Notes: generated from the sequence alone by a model not told the origin. DNA of 64,000 bases from Toxotes chatareus (GCA_016801885.1 CM028889.1:5929501-5993500), one strand, 5' to 3'; positions 45,426 through 52,814 are shown, numbered from the stretch's first letter. Made by a program: numbers and translations.

Positions 45426-47992
45426 TGTGTGTGTTTACATGCAACACAACAATGCAGGACAGTTTTTCTAAAAAAAAAAAGAAAAGAAAAATTAATAATA
45501 AAATGTTATTCTGGTCTTGAAACTGAAATTGAAGTAAAGCATAGTGAGACCTTTACTGTGGGTTAAAGCAGAGTCAGGTTTGAACAACACTTTGTACAAA
45601 CTACAGGACATTTTTCTATGTCAGCTTCCAACCATGTTTCTTATTGTTGTTTATGTACAAATGAAATTTAAACTTGCTTCTGCTAGTTCTAAAAAATGTT
45701 GTTTCAAGTGTGTGTTTATGTGTGTGCCAGGAACAAAATGTTTGCATGCAGCTGGACAGTGAACACTGCAGAAGTTTGTGTGTCTTTGGCAGCGAACTCA
45801 CCTGTTTGTGTGCGGTGTGTGTGTGTGTGTGTGTGTGTGGGTATGGGTGTGTTTTCGCTTGCAGACCCTGTGGAGGAACTGAATGACTCATCTGCACAAA
45901 CAGCAACAAACTCAGCAGCTGAACTCCTCAAACAGGGAGCAGGTACAACACACACACACACCACATATGCACACAAAGCTGTGTGTTTGTTAGATGTGTG
46001 TGTGTGTGTGCACAGCATATTCATCTTTTCTCAACACACCCAGCATTGACTGAAAATCCAATTAAGTTTTTGTCCGATATGAAATACACAAAAGACCTGA
46101 GTTGTGTTTTAGTGAATAAAATCAGAAGTTGAAAACTTTAAGTCCTTTAATTTGTGTTGCTGAGTTGCTGTGTTGCTGTGTAGCGTGTAACGTGTGGTAC
46201 CTGGGCTCTGTGGAGCTGGAGTCATTGACGGGACACCAGGCAGTTCAGAAGGCGACCACAATGACGCTGTCCACGGACCCTCCGCCGCCCTCGACCGTCG
46301 TCCACTTCAAAGTGTCGGCACAGGGCATCACACTGACCGACAACCAGAGGAAGTGAGCAATCGCACACCTACAGACCAAAGACACACACACAGACCATGA
46401 TCCCACAGGACCCCCCATGTTCACACAGACCCTATTTCAGCTCTGTGTCTCTGTTTGGCGCTGCAGGTTGTTCTTCAGGAGACACTACGCTGTCAACACC
46501 GTTATATTCTGTTCTCTGGACCCACAGGGAAGGAAGTGAGTGCTGTGAATTCATTTATAGAAATTGCAATAACACAACTGACATTATAGAATAGAAAACA
46601 TTTTTGCACAATCATCTTAAGATGTTATTTGGATAAATGCAAAATTGAAGCCATACATCAGAATAGATACAGTGATAGACAATCGTGCTGATTAGCTGAT
46701 GGCCACTCCTACAAGAAACAGTAATTTATTCACAGGAAAAAATCTGGATTAAAGCAAAATGCTGAAGACTGGACCGTTGTTGGAGGAATGGTGGAAAAGA
46801 AATGTATAGTAAAAGTTCAAGTTCTATCTGTCTGTTGTGGTGGTACAGTGATTTCTCCCTCATGCAAAATTTAAGACAGCATACGGTTCTTCCTTCTGTA
46901 GCAATGAATGAGAACTTGAATCCAGATGTTGGGTTAGAGCCTGTGTTTTCAAACAACTGCAGGACTGTAAAAATGTCAAATAAAGTCTAGCGAGGATAAT
47001 AATTCATATTATTCTTATTGTGTTAGATAACTGGATAATAAAATTGGAATACTTTATATTATCATTATTTGACACATGCTGCTCCTGCTGTGACCATATT
47101 TAGACAAAATGATCAGAGAAGACTGATATGATGATATCGTATCCAGAGTTTTGTCTTATCCGTGGCTTTATCACAGTCAGTGTTAGCTGAGTCAGAGGAG
47201 GCACTGTCATCATACATTTATATTTAATGTAAGATACACACACACATTTGATGGCCAGAAATAGTCTCATAACTTCATAATGTCGTTCTGACTACACAGA
47301 TGGACAAGAGGCAGCGGATCCACTGCAAGGTACGTTTTTTTTGTCTGCTTGTATATAAATACGTATAGTTTGGTTTCACCAAAACTGGCTGAAATATTAG
47401 GGCTGTTTCATAATGTGAAATCCAGAGGTTCAACACCCAGGACCCAGGGCTTCAGGGGATCCAAAATCTATCTTTAAATATCAAACACTCACCCCTGCTT
47501 AGACAACAGGTGCTATGAACAGTCTATCATCTCTTTCTTTACAAAGAACAAACTTGTCACGGCCGTTAAGAGTGTCAAACATCCACAGAGATTATGGCCC
47601 TCTCTGAAGCTTAGCAGCTCTGATGGAGGCTGCACATTTAGCTGTACCTCAGCTAGTCTGTGAGTGTGTGCAGCATATCGACAATAGACAATGGAGAAGT
47701 GTATTTCAAACTTGAATGTTAGATTTTGGGTGAGGTGTCACCCAAAGCGCCTGTTCACACTGTAATTTACAGTGTGTGAGATGTATTGAAAATTGTTCCC
47801 CCTGCTTCTCTATAAATGTCCATGTCTGTCCCTCCATTTCTTTCTGCCAGGATCTTTGGATTTGTAGCCAGGAAATCTCAGAGTGAGACCGAAAACATGT
47901 GCCATCTGTTTGCCGAGCACGACCCAGAGCAGCCGGCAAGTGCCATCGTCAACTTTGTCTCAAAGGTCATGATCGGGTCTCACAAAAAGTAA
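10009..47992 (+). CDS. tns3: tns3, tensin-3, complete coding region in 26 exons
   Basis: Tensin-3 is a cytoplasmic focal-adhesion adaptor. Its PTB binds beta-integrin tails, its SH2 binds phosphotyrosine partners, and its N-terminal half is a PTEN-like phosphatase plus C2 module. Joining the 26 exons listed below gives 1251 residues (human TNS3 about 1445); every junction is GT/AG and phase-compatible. Order: phosphatase domain (about 1-165), C2 (about 166-310), disordered Ser/Pro-rich middle with short tensin motifs (310-965), SH2 (about 968-1090), PTB (about 1115-1250). It is tensin-3 rather than tensin-1 or -2 because it opens MEE..DLTYITERII with no C1 domain, and ends FAEHDPEQPASAIVNFVSKV as I remember for TNS3. 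The start has G at -3 and +4. Odd: the catalytic P-loop arginine is Q113, and the shorter length reflects loss in the middle. Teleosts have two tns3 paralogues; I cannot tell which this is. Confidence 0.93.
10159..11278 (+). other. tns3: tns3 intron 1
   Basis: AT-rich, with a GAAT tetranucleotide tract near 10425-10442. I see no other feature. Confidence 0.8.
11279..11329 (+). CDS. tns3: tns3 coding exon 2 (residues 51-67)
   Basis: A 51-base phase 0-0 exon after an acceptor at 11278, reading FINISQKNDTLTQMNHK. The usual tensin block here reads LNLSEKR.D.T.LNPK, so this exon has diverged strongly but keeps length and pattern. Donor gtaatg. Confidence 0.8.
11418..11540 (+). CDS. tns3: tns3 coding exon 3 (phosphatase domain up to the P-loop cysteine)
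   Basis: Reads VLDTGWVDLLAPNLDQIL, then MENWLQTNTKHVLVLHCR. The P-loop histidine and cysteine are present (Cys codon 11535-11537). The WPD-loop region has changed from the family's GWPELHAPPL to GWVDLLAPNL. The exon splits the P-loop after HCR. Donor gtaaac. Confidence 0.92.
11644..11708 (+). CDS. tns3: tns3 coding exon 4 (second half of P-loop)
   Basis: Reads GGKGQLGVLVASYIHFSNMS. With exon 3 this gives HCRGGKGQ, so the CX5R arginine is replaced by Gln (CAG at 11656-11658). Human TNS3 as I remember it has Arg. Ends in phase 2 before gtaaca. Confidence 0.92.
11709..13316 (+). other. tns3: tns3 intron 4
   Basis: Holds a dispersed repeat at about 11865-12040 and two long T runs (12898-12916, 13151-13170). 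No additional exon is needed by the frame. Confidence 0.8.
11865..12040. repeat. Dispersed teleost repeat with 'gttagcatgctaac' core
   Basis: Contains gttagcatgctaacatttgt followed by taattagcagtaaacacaaa and gctgaggctgatgggga. I recognise this order from a very common teleost interspersed repeat. Class not assigned. Confidence 0.55.
13317..13400 (+). CDS. tns3: tns3 coding exon 5
   Basis: Acceptor ccctcag, then residues ADLSLDHFAMRRFYNDKLSA and LMTPSQKR, matching the tensin-3 block after the P-loop. Donor gtgaga, phase 2. Confidence 0.92.
13434..13446 (+). promoter_or_regulatory. Perfect DR1 nuclear-receptor element
   Basis: AGGTCA A AGGTCA in intron 5, 34 bases after coding exon 5. This is the textbook site for HNF4, PPAR-RXR and RXR dimers. 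Occupancy is unknown. Confidence 0.45.
13666..13778 (+). CDS. tns3: tns3 coding exon 6 (phosphatase end and C2 start)
   Basis: Encodes YVWMLGSMLKGGLRMCPSP and FLLSVVLHGLPKLRPDGG, aligning with the tensin 'SGLLSGS.KMN.SPLFLH' strands. Donor gtgagc. Confidence 0.9.
13779..14514 (+). other. tns3: tns3 intron 6
   Basis: T and A homopolymer runs (13999-14016, 14102-14110); nothing else seen. Confidence 0.8.
14515..14575 (+). CDS. tns3: tns3 coding exon 7 (C2 domain)
   Basis: Encodes CCLFLRVYQSLQAVCTSAVY, the C2 strand that reads PFLKLYQAMQPVYTSGIY in human. Acceptor ttctcag, donor gtaaga. Moderately diverged. Confidence 0.87.
14660..14735 (+). CDS. tns3: tns3 coding exon 8 (C2 domain)
   Basis: Encodes HVAAGQTDRLYFVLQPAQLL then KGDIM, the conserved 'EPA.LLKGDVM' C2 strand. 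Ends in phase 0 before gtgagt. Confidence 0.92.
15002..15131 (+). CDS. tns3: tns3 coding exon 9 (C2 domain)
   Basis: Encodes VVCYDKNSRSASRQVIFRLQ, then FHTGLVNGHTLTFLKADLD; the FRLQFHTG core is invariant in tensin-3. Donor gtattt is weaker than its neighbours. Confidence 0.92.
15398..15463 (+). CDS. tns3: tns3 coding exon 10 (end of C2 domain)
   Basis: Encodes DPRFPEDGKVELILSESPEK then IT, corresponding to the family's 'D.RFPD.GKVELVFS.TPEKI.G'. Donor gtagat. Confidence 0.93.
15464..16530 (+). other. tns3: tns3 intron 10
   Basis: A T18-20 run near 15829-15848 and several interrupted CA-rich stretches between 15960 and 16380. No exon is supported. Confidence 0.8.
16531..16635 (+). CDS. tns3: tns3 coding exon 11
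   Basis: Encodes VTVDYDTLDPLVRRDSYQ after a short linker; the tensin motif VDYNTTDPLIRWDSYE is clear. Acceptor ttttcag, donor gtaatg, phase 1. Confidence 0.92.
17575..17765. repeat. SINE-like dispersed repeat
   Basis: Contains ctcaggtgcccttgagtgag, ttaacccccagtcgcaccag and a final ctgctcagtgactgtctggt. This is a signature I associate with a widespread fish repeat in which 'gcccttgagcaaggcac' is followed by 'taaccccc'. Exact family not assigned. Confidence 0.45.
17766..17960. repeat. Dispersed repeat, family B copy 1
   Basis: Shares cagctaaagagtcagatatt and agagaccaaaccagagctaa / gagtgaatattggactt with copies at 52815 and 57365. Confidence 0.65.
20003..20278. repeat. Dispersed teleost repeat, family A copy
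   Basis: Has the block order ttcctaaagcccagggtgac, cagtccagaccctaaagatt, ttcagtttactgtcacaaca, then ttgattaatgatttcagcct. This is the best-preserved family A copy in the window. Confidence 0.65.
20590..20790. repeat. Dispersed teleost repeat, family A fragment
   Basis: Carries gttgattaatcaagtagtcg and a later aaatgtgaacatttgctggt, both typical of family A. Confidence 0.5.
20912..21841 (+). CDS. tns3: tns3 coding exon 12 (large exon of the disordered middle)
   Basis: The 930-base exon opens APPHVLHPGNGSLFSRVRKK and carries tensin-3 short motifs in order: SSDSGLSVAS, a LLSGLDFE block, RETDILDDE, STHSWVRQQQMVEV, TPPRGISSREAVQRG and DIDESIEQLNQLILDLDPTF. These match the order in human TNS3. The segments between are Ser/Glu-rich and weakly constrained. 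Donor gtaaga, phase 1. Confidence 0.94.
21842..25503 (+). other. tns3: tns3 intron 12
   Basis: 3.7 kb with a family A fragment at about 22985-23185 and unassigned unique sequence. Two open frames at 23956-24362 have no coding signature. Confidence 0.7.
22985..23185. repeat. Dispersed teleost repeat, family A copy
   Basis: Contains tgtctgacaaactgtccaaa, acccaaagatatttagttta and ctgagaagctggaaacggta, diagnostic of family A. Confidence 0.6.
25504..25634 (+). CDS. tns3: tns3 coding exon 13
   Basis: Acceptor gcttctgatcag; reads WKQQKQVSDVTDYSGLQSPG and a Pro/Ser-rich tail ending SPPFSLSR, phase 0 before gtaaac. Similarity to human is limited to position and composition, but both boundaries and the frame fit. 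Confidence 0.78.
25635..26944 (+). other. tns3: tns3 intron 13
   Basis: Unique AT-rich sequence followed by a pyrimidine-rich stretch at 26640-26710. I see no exon or recognised repeat. Confidence 0.7.
26945..27053 (+). CDS. tns3: tns3 coding exon 14
   Basis: Reads HGHLHKANSMDYQGRTDSSD and then TPAFPVSPPTPY, the conserved TPAFPVSPETPY motif. The acceptor (taatttaaag) has a poor polypyrimidine tract. Donor gtagga. Confidence 0.88.
27140..27208 (+). CDS. tns3: tns3 coding exon 15
   Basis: Reads VKHFSEFSQLRTGGQWDQHS then WTQ; acceptor tctttccag, donor gtacac, phases 1-1. It follows the PTPY motif directly as in human (VKTALRH...). A TG microsatellite begins about 30 bases into the next intron. 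Confidence 0.85.
27377..27441 (+). repeat. Microsatellite (CA)32
   Basis: Uninterrupted CA dinucleotides over about 65 bases, 170 bases into intron 15. Confidence 0.97.
28770..28990. promoter_or_regulatory. Candidate conserved non-coding element in tns3 intron 15
   Basis: Non-repetitive sequence with TAATTAAT and ATTACT homeodomain-type motifs beside balanced GC-rich sequence. No coding frame. A guess from texture only. Confidence 0.2.
29476..29488 (+). promoter_or_regulatory. DR1 nuclear-receptor element
   Basis: GGGTCA A AGGTCA in intron 15. Confidence 0.4.
30128..30160. repeat. Near-perfect palindrome (16-bp arms, 1-base spacer)
   Basis: ATCAAGGTTGTGTCTT (30128-30143), one A, then its exact reverse complement (30145-30160). 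Confidence 0.9.
30190..30300. repeat. Dispersed teleost repeat fragment ('ggaacagttcaacattttgg')
   Basis: Opens aaaggaacagttcaacattt, gggaaatcagactctcattt and later gaagctttggccagcagtca, an order I recognise from a widespread teleost repeat. Confidence 0.5.
30734..30746 (-). promoter_or_regulatory. DR1 nuclear-receptor element
   Basis: TGACCT C TGACCC on the plus strand, GGGTCA G AGGTCA on the minus strand. Confidence 0.4.
30830..30848 (+). other. G-quadruplex motif with facing polypyrimidine tract
   Basis: GGG-A-GGG-ATGGA-GGG-A-GGG fits the canonical pattern. A C/T-rich mirror tract follows at about 30897-30934. Confidence 0.55.
32235..32560. repeat. Dispersed teleost repeat, family A copy
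   Basis: Contains gagctgaagcaatatttatt, aaacaagtgtcaccctgggc and ttagtaatcgattaatcatt, the family A block set. A 116-codon open frame on the minus strand (32281-32631) largely lies inside this copy, so it is not called a gene. Confidence 0.55.
36831..36903 (+). repeat. Microsatellite (TG)36
   Basis: About 73 bases of uninterrupted TG, the longest simple repeat in the window and complementary to the CA tract at 27377. Confidence 0.97.
38375..38398 (+). promoter_or_regulatory. Composite DR1 plus DR5 nuclear-receptor element
   Basis: AGGTCA G AGGTCA (38375-38387), five bases, then GGGTCA (38393-38398). The outer pair has DR5 spacing, used by retinoic-acid receptors. Confidence 0.45.
41398..41557 (+). 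CDS. tns3: tns3 coding exon 16
   Basis: Follows a strong T-rich acceptor. Reads SRNFLDSMNHGGGSSEGDLF and later TPASCQRIFGSMCSVSSSG, comparable to human 'TPSFQQAFASSCTISSNG'. The donor gtac runs straight into (CA)n. Confidence 0.86.
41558..42202 (+). other. tns3: tns3 intron 16
   Basis: Starts gtac and runs directly into (CA)n (41560-41583). The remainder is AT-rich, with a repeat-like 'gtgccaagaccagtgaaaaa' stretch near 42012. Confidence 0.8.
41560..41583 (+). repeat. Microsatellite (CA)12 at a 5' splice site
   Basis: Begins two bases after the GT of the intron 16 donor. Confidence 0.95.
42203..42657 (+). CDS. tns3: tns3 coding exon 17 (Pro/Ser-rich, before SH2)
   Basis: The 455-base exon reads PPVWHDQTPNSLNSRYPPQP at the start and ends with PLLPEKRRCGEGG then SLSGFSSPHSGSSISIPYSS, matching the human PLPEKKRASEG / SSGFSSPHSGSTISIPF pair. 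The middle is low complexity and GC-rich. Confidence 0.92.
42658..43219 (+). other. tns3: tns3 intron 17, containing a dispersed repeat
   Basis: 42738-43070 opens atgatcagttcacccaaatt and closes gatctcagagtcagactggc, the two ends of a common teleost repeat also seen at about 49010-49615. Confidence 0.6.
43220..43303 (+). CDS. tns3: tns3 coding exon 18 (start of SH2 domain)
   Basis: Encodes VKFVQDTSKFWYKPDISRDQ, the near-invariant entry to the tensin SH2 domain. Acceptor gtcttgcag, donor gtaaat. Confidence 0.96.
43456..43587 (+). CDS. tns3: tns3 coding exon 19 (SH2 core)
   Basis: Encodes AIAVLKDKEPGSFVVRDSHS then FRGAYGLAMKVATPPPSV. The phosphotyrosine-binding arginine of the FLVRES-type motif (here FVVRDS, about R1003) is present, so ligand binding should be intact. 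Confidence 0.97.
43954..44049 (+). CDS. tns3: tns3 coding exon 20 (SH2)
   Basis: Encodes GDLSNELVRHFLIECTQKGV then RLKGCPNEPYF, almost identical to tensin-3 of mammals as remembered. Donor gtgagg. Confidence 0.97.
44050..45279 (+). other. tns3: tns3 intron 20 with (CTAT)n microsatellite
   Basis: 44332-44388 is an imperfect CTAT tetranucleotide repeat. The rest is AT-rich without an exon. Confidence 0.8.
45280..45357 (+). CDS. tns3: tns3 coding exon 21 (end of SH2)
   Basis: Encodes SLTALVCQHSITPLALPCKL then ILPDK. A TG microsatellite of about 61 bases begins seven bases after the exon end. Confidence 0.97.
45364..45424 (+). repeat. Microsatellite (TG)30 at a 5' splice site
   Basis: Begins seven bases into intron 21, just after the exon 21 donor; interrupted once at 45425. 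A second TG tract lies at 45815-45839, 26 bases before coding exon 22. Confidence 0.97.
45865..45942 (+). CDS. tns3: tns3 coding exon 22 (SH2-PTB linker)
   Basis: Encodes DPVEELNDSSAQTATNSAAE then LLKQGA. It is 78 bases and phase 1-1, so skipping would keep the frame. It has TG repeats upstream and a CA repeat starting three bases downstream. Confidence 0.96.
45945..45961 (+). repeat. CA repeat at the exon 22 donor
   Basis: acaacacacacacacac-type tract three bases after exon 22. A TG tract follows at 45995-46010. Confidence 0.9.
46184..46352 (+). CDS. tns3: tns3 coding exon 23 (PTB domain)
   Basis: Encodes CNVWYLGSVELESLTGHQAV and later VVHFKVSAQGITLTDNQR, PTB strands that bind the integrin NPxY region. 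The acceptor tract is GT-rich (gttgctgtgttgctgtgtag) rather than pyrimidine-rich. Confidence 0.96.
46467..46535 (+). CDS. tns3: tns3 coding exon 24 (PTB domain)
   Basis: Encodes LFFRRHYAVNTVIFCSLDPQ then GR; the LFFRRHYPVN motif is conserved with P to A. Donor gtgagt. Confidence 0.95.
46536..47299 (+). other. tns3: tns3 intron 24
   Basis: AT-rich; no repeat or exon recognised. Confidence 0.8.
47300..47329 (+). CDS. tns3: tns3 coding exon 25 (30-base microexon)
   Basis: Encodes WTRGSGSTA between the 'DPQ.RK' and 'IFGFVARK' blocks, where human has WIKDGPSS. Acceptor ctacacag, donor gtacgt. Found by walking the PTB frame between exons 24 and 26. Confidence 0.88.
47330..47850 (+). other. tns3: tns3 intron 25
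   Basis: Follows the microexon; nothing recognised beyond an ordinary pyrimidine-rich acceptor (tttctgccag). Confidence 0.8.
47851..47992 (+). CDS. tns3: tns3 coding exon 26 (PTB end and stop)
   Basis: Encodes IFGFVARKSQSETENMCHLF, then AEHDPEQPASAIVNFVSKVM and IGSHKK, stop TAA. This is the last PTB helix and C-terminus typical of tensin-3. Confidence 0.97.
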
Positions 47993-48473
47993 CGCGAGAT
48001 ATTCAAGACTACAGACTGAGGCTCAACTTCAGTGTAGACCTAAAAAGACAGACTTCTAAAACAACTTTTCATCCCAAGAGCAAAACAAAGAAAAGAAAAA
48101 CAACAACAAAAAAAAAAAAACCATGAAGCCACACACTTCAGCACTGGGTCCTGTTTGTCCATCCTGCAGAGGAACCAGCACTTTGTACAGGATGCTGCCA
48201 CCAGAGGGAGCCAAGACTGGCACGTATGCAAGATGCAACATGTCTCCGGAGCCTTTTTATAAAAAGTGTAAAAATCTGGCCCTTCTTCACAGAGGATCTA
48301 CAGTGAAAATCAGATTGTGTCATGTATTGAATACTTTATCTGACCTGTATCTTCAGACTTACTTACACTGAGTTTGCTTGTTGCAGGAACTCATCACATG
48401 TTCTGAACAAAAATATATACTTAGCAATATGGTTATAATTATGAATTCTTTTGGTCTCTTCTTGGTAAAAATG

Positions 48474-48481
48474 TGTAAATA
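48474..48481 (+). promoter_or_regulatory. Candidate PUF (Pumilio) binding site in tns3 3' UTR
   Basis: Exact TGTAAATA, the core recognised by Pumilio-family RNA-binding proteins. A single 8-mer can be chance. Confidence 0.3.
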
Positions 48482-48715
48482 AGGTTTCAACATCTCTTAT
48501 GTGCAAACCACAGGTCCATGTTCAAACAGAACCAACCATCCTGTCACATGACAAAGCCAACAATGTGGTTGCCTTGTACTTCAGATGGATTTATTGTGTT
48601 GTGTTTATATATTGTTCAAAGTATTTATCCCTTTTTACAGATGTGTAAAAGGCTTTCTTTTTCCAAAATATACCTGTCATATATTTTTGTATATTAACAC
48701 ATACTGTACATTAGG

Positions 48716-48721
48716 ATTAAA
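48716..48721 (+). terminator. Candidate tns3 polyadenylation signal
   Basis: ATTAAA hexamer about 725 bases after the stop codon, with a GT-rich downstream element. Confidence 0.5.
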
Positions 48722-49009
48722 GGCTGTGTACCTCAGAATTTATACTATTATGTCCCATATTGTTGTGGGGAGAATATGATGTAGAATTTTACATAACAAT
48801 AAGCAAACTACATGATCTGCCCATGTGTACTTGTTGTATTACTAATACAAGTGTTGGTATGTTTCTTCACCAGTGACTTCAATACAGATTTATGTACAAC
48901 TATGGTGTCATGAAAAAGAGTCATTTTCTCTTTGAATATAATCAGAGCTCAAACACAGTCTTTGCACATTTTATAAATGAATGTTACCACAACAACACTG
49001 ATCCTGAGG

Positions 49010-49615
49010 CCATGTTAAAGGATCAGTTCATCCAAGTTATTAAACTTTTTTTTTTTTCTCACAGTTTAGTCGAACATAGCCGTGCAGATAGTCTCAGTTT
49101 TATGTGAACAGGTTTTAAGATACCGGGCTCTGTCTTGTTTTGTTTGTGGAGCTCACAGTAGTTCTGATGAACAGGGTCACTTTCTGACCTACTAACTCCA
49201 TTCATTCATTTTCACTTGGTGACAGTGAAAGCAGCAACAACACAACACGGAAACATTACCACTTGATAACATCTTAACTTGCTAATGTTCCACTGTTCCA
49301 TGCTCTCACACCAGATTATAGTTTTCTTTTTTTTGTAATAGGTTAACAAAGTTTCATGCACCCAATCTCTGAAGAATATTTATATACATGTTTATATACA
49401 TGCAAGAGTGGGTTTAGAGAGCATTTGATCTGTTGTTTAAACTATATGAAACTATTGCTTACTGTGACTTTAAATATAATTATTCAATGCTGTGAACATC
49501 ACAAACATTCTCTTCCACTGCACTGGGGTGGAGGCAAAAGTCTCGGAGTCAGATATTTCAAAGCCCATGCGAATAAAACCAAATGTGCATGTTATTTTGG
49601 TTGAACTAAACCTTT
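49010..49615. repeat. Dispersed teleost repeat ('ggatcagttcatccaagtta')
   Basis: Left end ttaaaggatcagttcatcca, right end tattttggttgaactaaacc then tttaaag. The roughly inverted ends and inner gtctcggagtcagatatttc match the copy in tns3 intron 17. Probably a non-autonomous DNA element; class not assigned. Confidence 0.55.
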
Positions 49616-52307
49616 AAAGTCAAACATGTAGCTTACAGTTCTGCCAATAGGTGGCAGTAATCAGCCACCAAATTTTACACTTCATACAGAATCAACGCTG
49701 GCAAGTTGTACTCTCACCAGAATTCACAGCTTTTCTCTTCCTCACTTTTACAATCACACTGATTTTATAGCACGAAACAATTTCAGATGAATGTGAGCAG
49801 GTCCACACATGCGAGAAGAGCCACCCTCTTGAATAAACCTTGTCAAGGTGTGTCCAAGCTTGTGTGAGTGTGTTTGAGAAAGAAGAGGAAAGCATGAGAT
49901 AGAAAAAGGTGATTTAAATGCCTGATAGGTCTCCAGGTGCCACAAAGACCTGCTCATCCATCTGAGTCTGTGCTCTGTGTCTTGGTTTTAGAGGCCAGAT
50001 CATCAGATACCAGTTCTGAATGAGGCTCTATTCAGGTTCCTGGTCTCTGTGGAGAGAGCTGAGGAACTCGGAGTGGGAGAGAAACGTGGGGACACATCAC
50101 CCATCACTGTCCTGCAGTCCTGCCTGGCCTGGAGAAAGAGGGACACCATGGAGGGGTAATGGCGTGTGTGTATGTGCGCACGTGTGTGTGTGCATGTGCA
50201 GGGGGTGGGGTGATGGAGATGGTGGCAGCGGTGGTGGGGGGTAGTCGGTGGTGGATGACCTCACCATTACGGGAAACTTTCCCACAGCCTGCACACAAAG
50301 AAGGCCGTCAAAAGGTAAAAAGGATGAGAAAGAATAGAAATTTAACACAGTGTGTAAAAGAGGAGGCAAAGTGCGGAAGAGCGGTTAGTGGATGAGAAAG
50401 AGCCTGTTTCAGAGGGGGAGTCGTCTTCCCTTTTCAGTGATTCACAGATTCTCGGGCTTGATAGAAGCACTGCTGCTGCTCAGGAAGGCCAGAGAGAGGC
50501 TCTGCTCACAGTGGCAGCCCTCAGTCTGGCTCCTATCCTCTCTCTGCTGAGTCACCTGCCGCCATTTTGTCCCCTAGCTGGACCTCTGCTTGCACTTCCT
50601 GCTGCACTTCCTGTCAGGCGGCCCACCAGCACCTGGTGGCCCGGCGGTTTTCAGAGCCGCCGCCACCACCGCTGCTGGACGACATCACATTCCTGGCATT
50701 GCTCGCTCCGAATGGTGTTAGGAAATCCAAAGGCCAGCTTCCGCTCGGGAATGCCTCCCTCACAGAGTCCCTCTCAGCCTCTGATCCCTGGCCTCCTCTC
50801 ACTTTATTTGAGTTAGCTATTTAAAGCCTATGCTAAGTGCGCTGCTGTTGCTGCTGCTGCTGCTTTGACTGCACAGAGGAGCAAACACACACTCCATCTC
50901 ACGCACTAAAACCACACCGACCCACAAATAATCCCTCTCCTATTTTTAATTTGGTGGACAGCAGCGACACAGCCTGCAGGGCTGACTGTGACCGGGTGGA
51001 CAAACTCACTGATTTTCTCTTTAATTTGTCATTTTACGCTGTGTTATTGCAGCAAATTTGGTTAGTTTTTAATTAGCACGGGATAACATGGTGGAGATTT
51101 TGCTAAACAGTTTATGTGTTTCATATAATGTACTTGAATATTTCCATTTTATTCTACTTTCTACTTCTATGCCAGTAAATGTCTTAGGAATATTGAACTT
51201 TTTACTACACTACAGTTATTTCACAGCCAGTTACAAGTTGCACTATAATAATCATATTTTAATTAAAAAGGGGTTTGTTCCACCTTGACCATACAACACA
51301 ATCCATTTACCACTAATACTTATGTATTAAAGTCAAATTTGAAATGCAGGAAGTGTATTTTAACATTGTGGTATTGTACCTGTCCAGCACTGTAAATGCT
51401 GGATGATGTAAACATACACTATTTACAAATTGGGACTTTGCTCCACTGTTTCTTTTTCTTTCTTCAAAGTCCGGTAGCCTTTTCAACTTAACCTTAACAG
51501 GTGAGCAAGTGCATCCAAACTCATGCTGTGCAGTCAAACTTTGTTAAAACCCTCTGACCTTTGATTTTAGTCCTAGATGAGAACCCAACATTTCCAAAGA
51601 TGCCAAACATATCAGTCAGCAGTTGGTGAAATTAGTCTAAAATGATTCCCCATACAATATCATTATATATTTGATATACATTTAATGGAAAGGTGCAGCC
51701 CAGGGATTCTTGTGTTTATTTTGCTGAGTGTAAACGTCCTACTGCCTCCAGGAACATGAAGAGGTTGATGAAGAATATAACTGTCAGATAGTGTGGAATA
51801 AGAGCATTTTTACAACCATAGCACTTCTTATAATCAAGACTGAAACTTTAAGGTGATAACATATTTACATTTTTCATTTTTCATCTTTAGTGTTCAAACT
51901 GTGGAACCCATTTTTCTCTGTATGAGTAGCTCTTCCTTTACATCTCAACACACAAATACACTTGTATACACTTGTATGGACTGGAAATCAATGTTACTCC
52001 ACATGACAGAAGAAGAGGTGATTTAGATTTATGCACTTGAGTTCCTAAAACAGTGAAACATGAACGCACCACAGTATTACACTGACACATCAGTGACTCA
52101 CACACTCGCATAGTTTGTGGCACACTTTCACAAAACTCACACAGAGATATGCCTCATGCTGACTTTATGAAACGCACACACACTCTGCACGTCAATCAAG
52201 ATTTCTGGCCTACGTGCTCTCAGGCACATGCTGAGAAAGCAATGCCTTTATGGCCAGCCTCTTCACTCCATTGTCTACTGGTATGACTGACTGAAACACA
52301 CTGTTTC

Positions 52308-52333
52308 ACACACACACACACACACACACACAA
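52308..52333 (+). repeat. Microsatellite (CA)13
   Basis: Uninterrupted CA dinucleotides. Confidence 0.95.
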
Positions 52334-52814
52334 AAGCCTGGGTACTTGGGTATCAGCGTCAGTCTTAATGAACCTGTCTCCAGGGGGCGGGACCAGGGTA
52401 ATGTCCCACACAGAAAGCTCCCGCTGGGCCACCGAGCCAAGCAGAGGCCAACAGATTAACTTGCATTACATCAGCATCCCCACAATACACCTAATGAGGG
52501 AGGGATTATCTATGTGTGTGTGTGTGTTGGCTCTCATGCCATTGCATCACTAATTAAATGCCATGACTCACATTTGCTGATTCAGAGTGCGTGAACACGG
52601 ACGTGCTCAGGGGCTACAACCATATCTTAATGTACATTTTGTGTCATAAAAGTTGCACAGATCAACATTTTATATCAACAATGGATCAACTGACTTGGTG
52701 TGAAAAGTCTTGTTAGTGAGTCATGAACCCACTGAGAATTATCAGCACCTCTGCACTTTTCCTCAGCGTTTTGGCAGACACAGGTAGGGATTAGCTGGCG
52801 GAGAAGTTGGAGCA

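Larger units (their letters stand above)
47993..48740 (+). other. tns3: tns3 3' UTR (extent inferred)
   Basis: AT-rich sequence after the stop. The best polyadenylation signal I see is ATTAAA at 48716-48721, followed by GT-rich sequence around 48722-48780. A later AATAAA (about 49571) lies inside a dispersed repeat and is less likely. A UGUAAAUA element is at 48474-48481. Confidence 0.55.

Noticed and set aside
50388..50816. 142-codon plus-strand frame in a GC-richer patch with a YY1-like site (gccgccattttgtc near 50558)
   Set aside because: No homology or splice structure recognised. It could be regulatory but nothing decides it.
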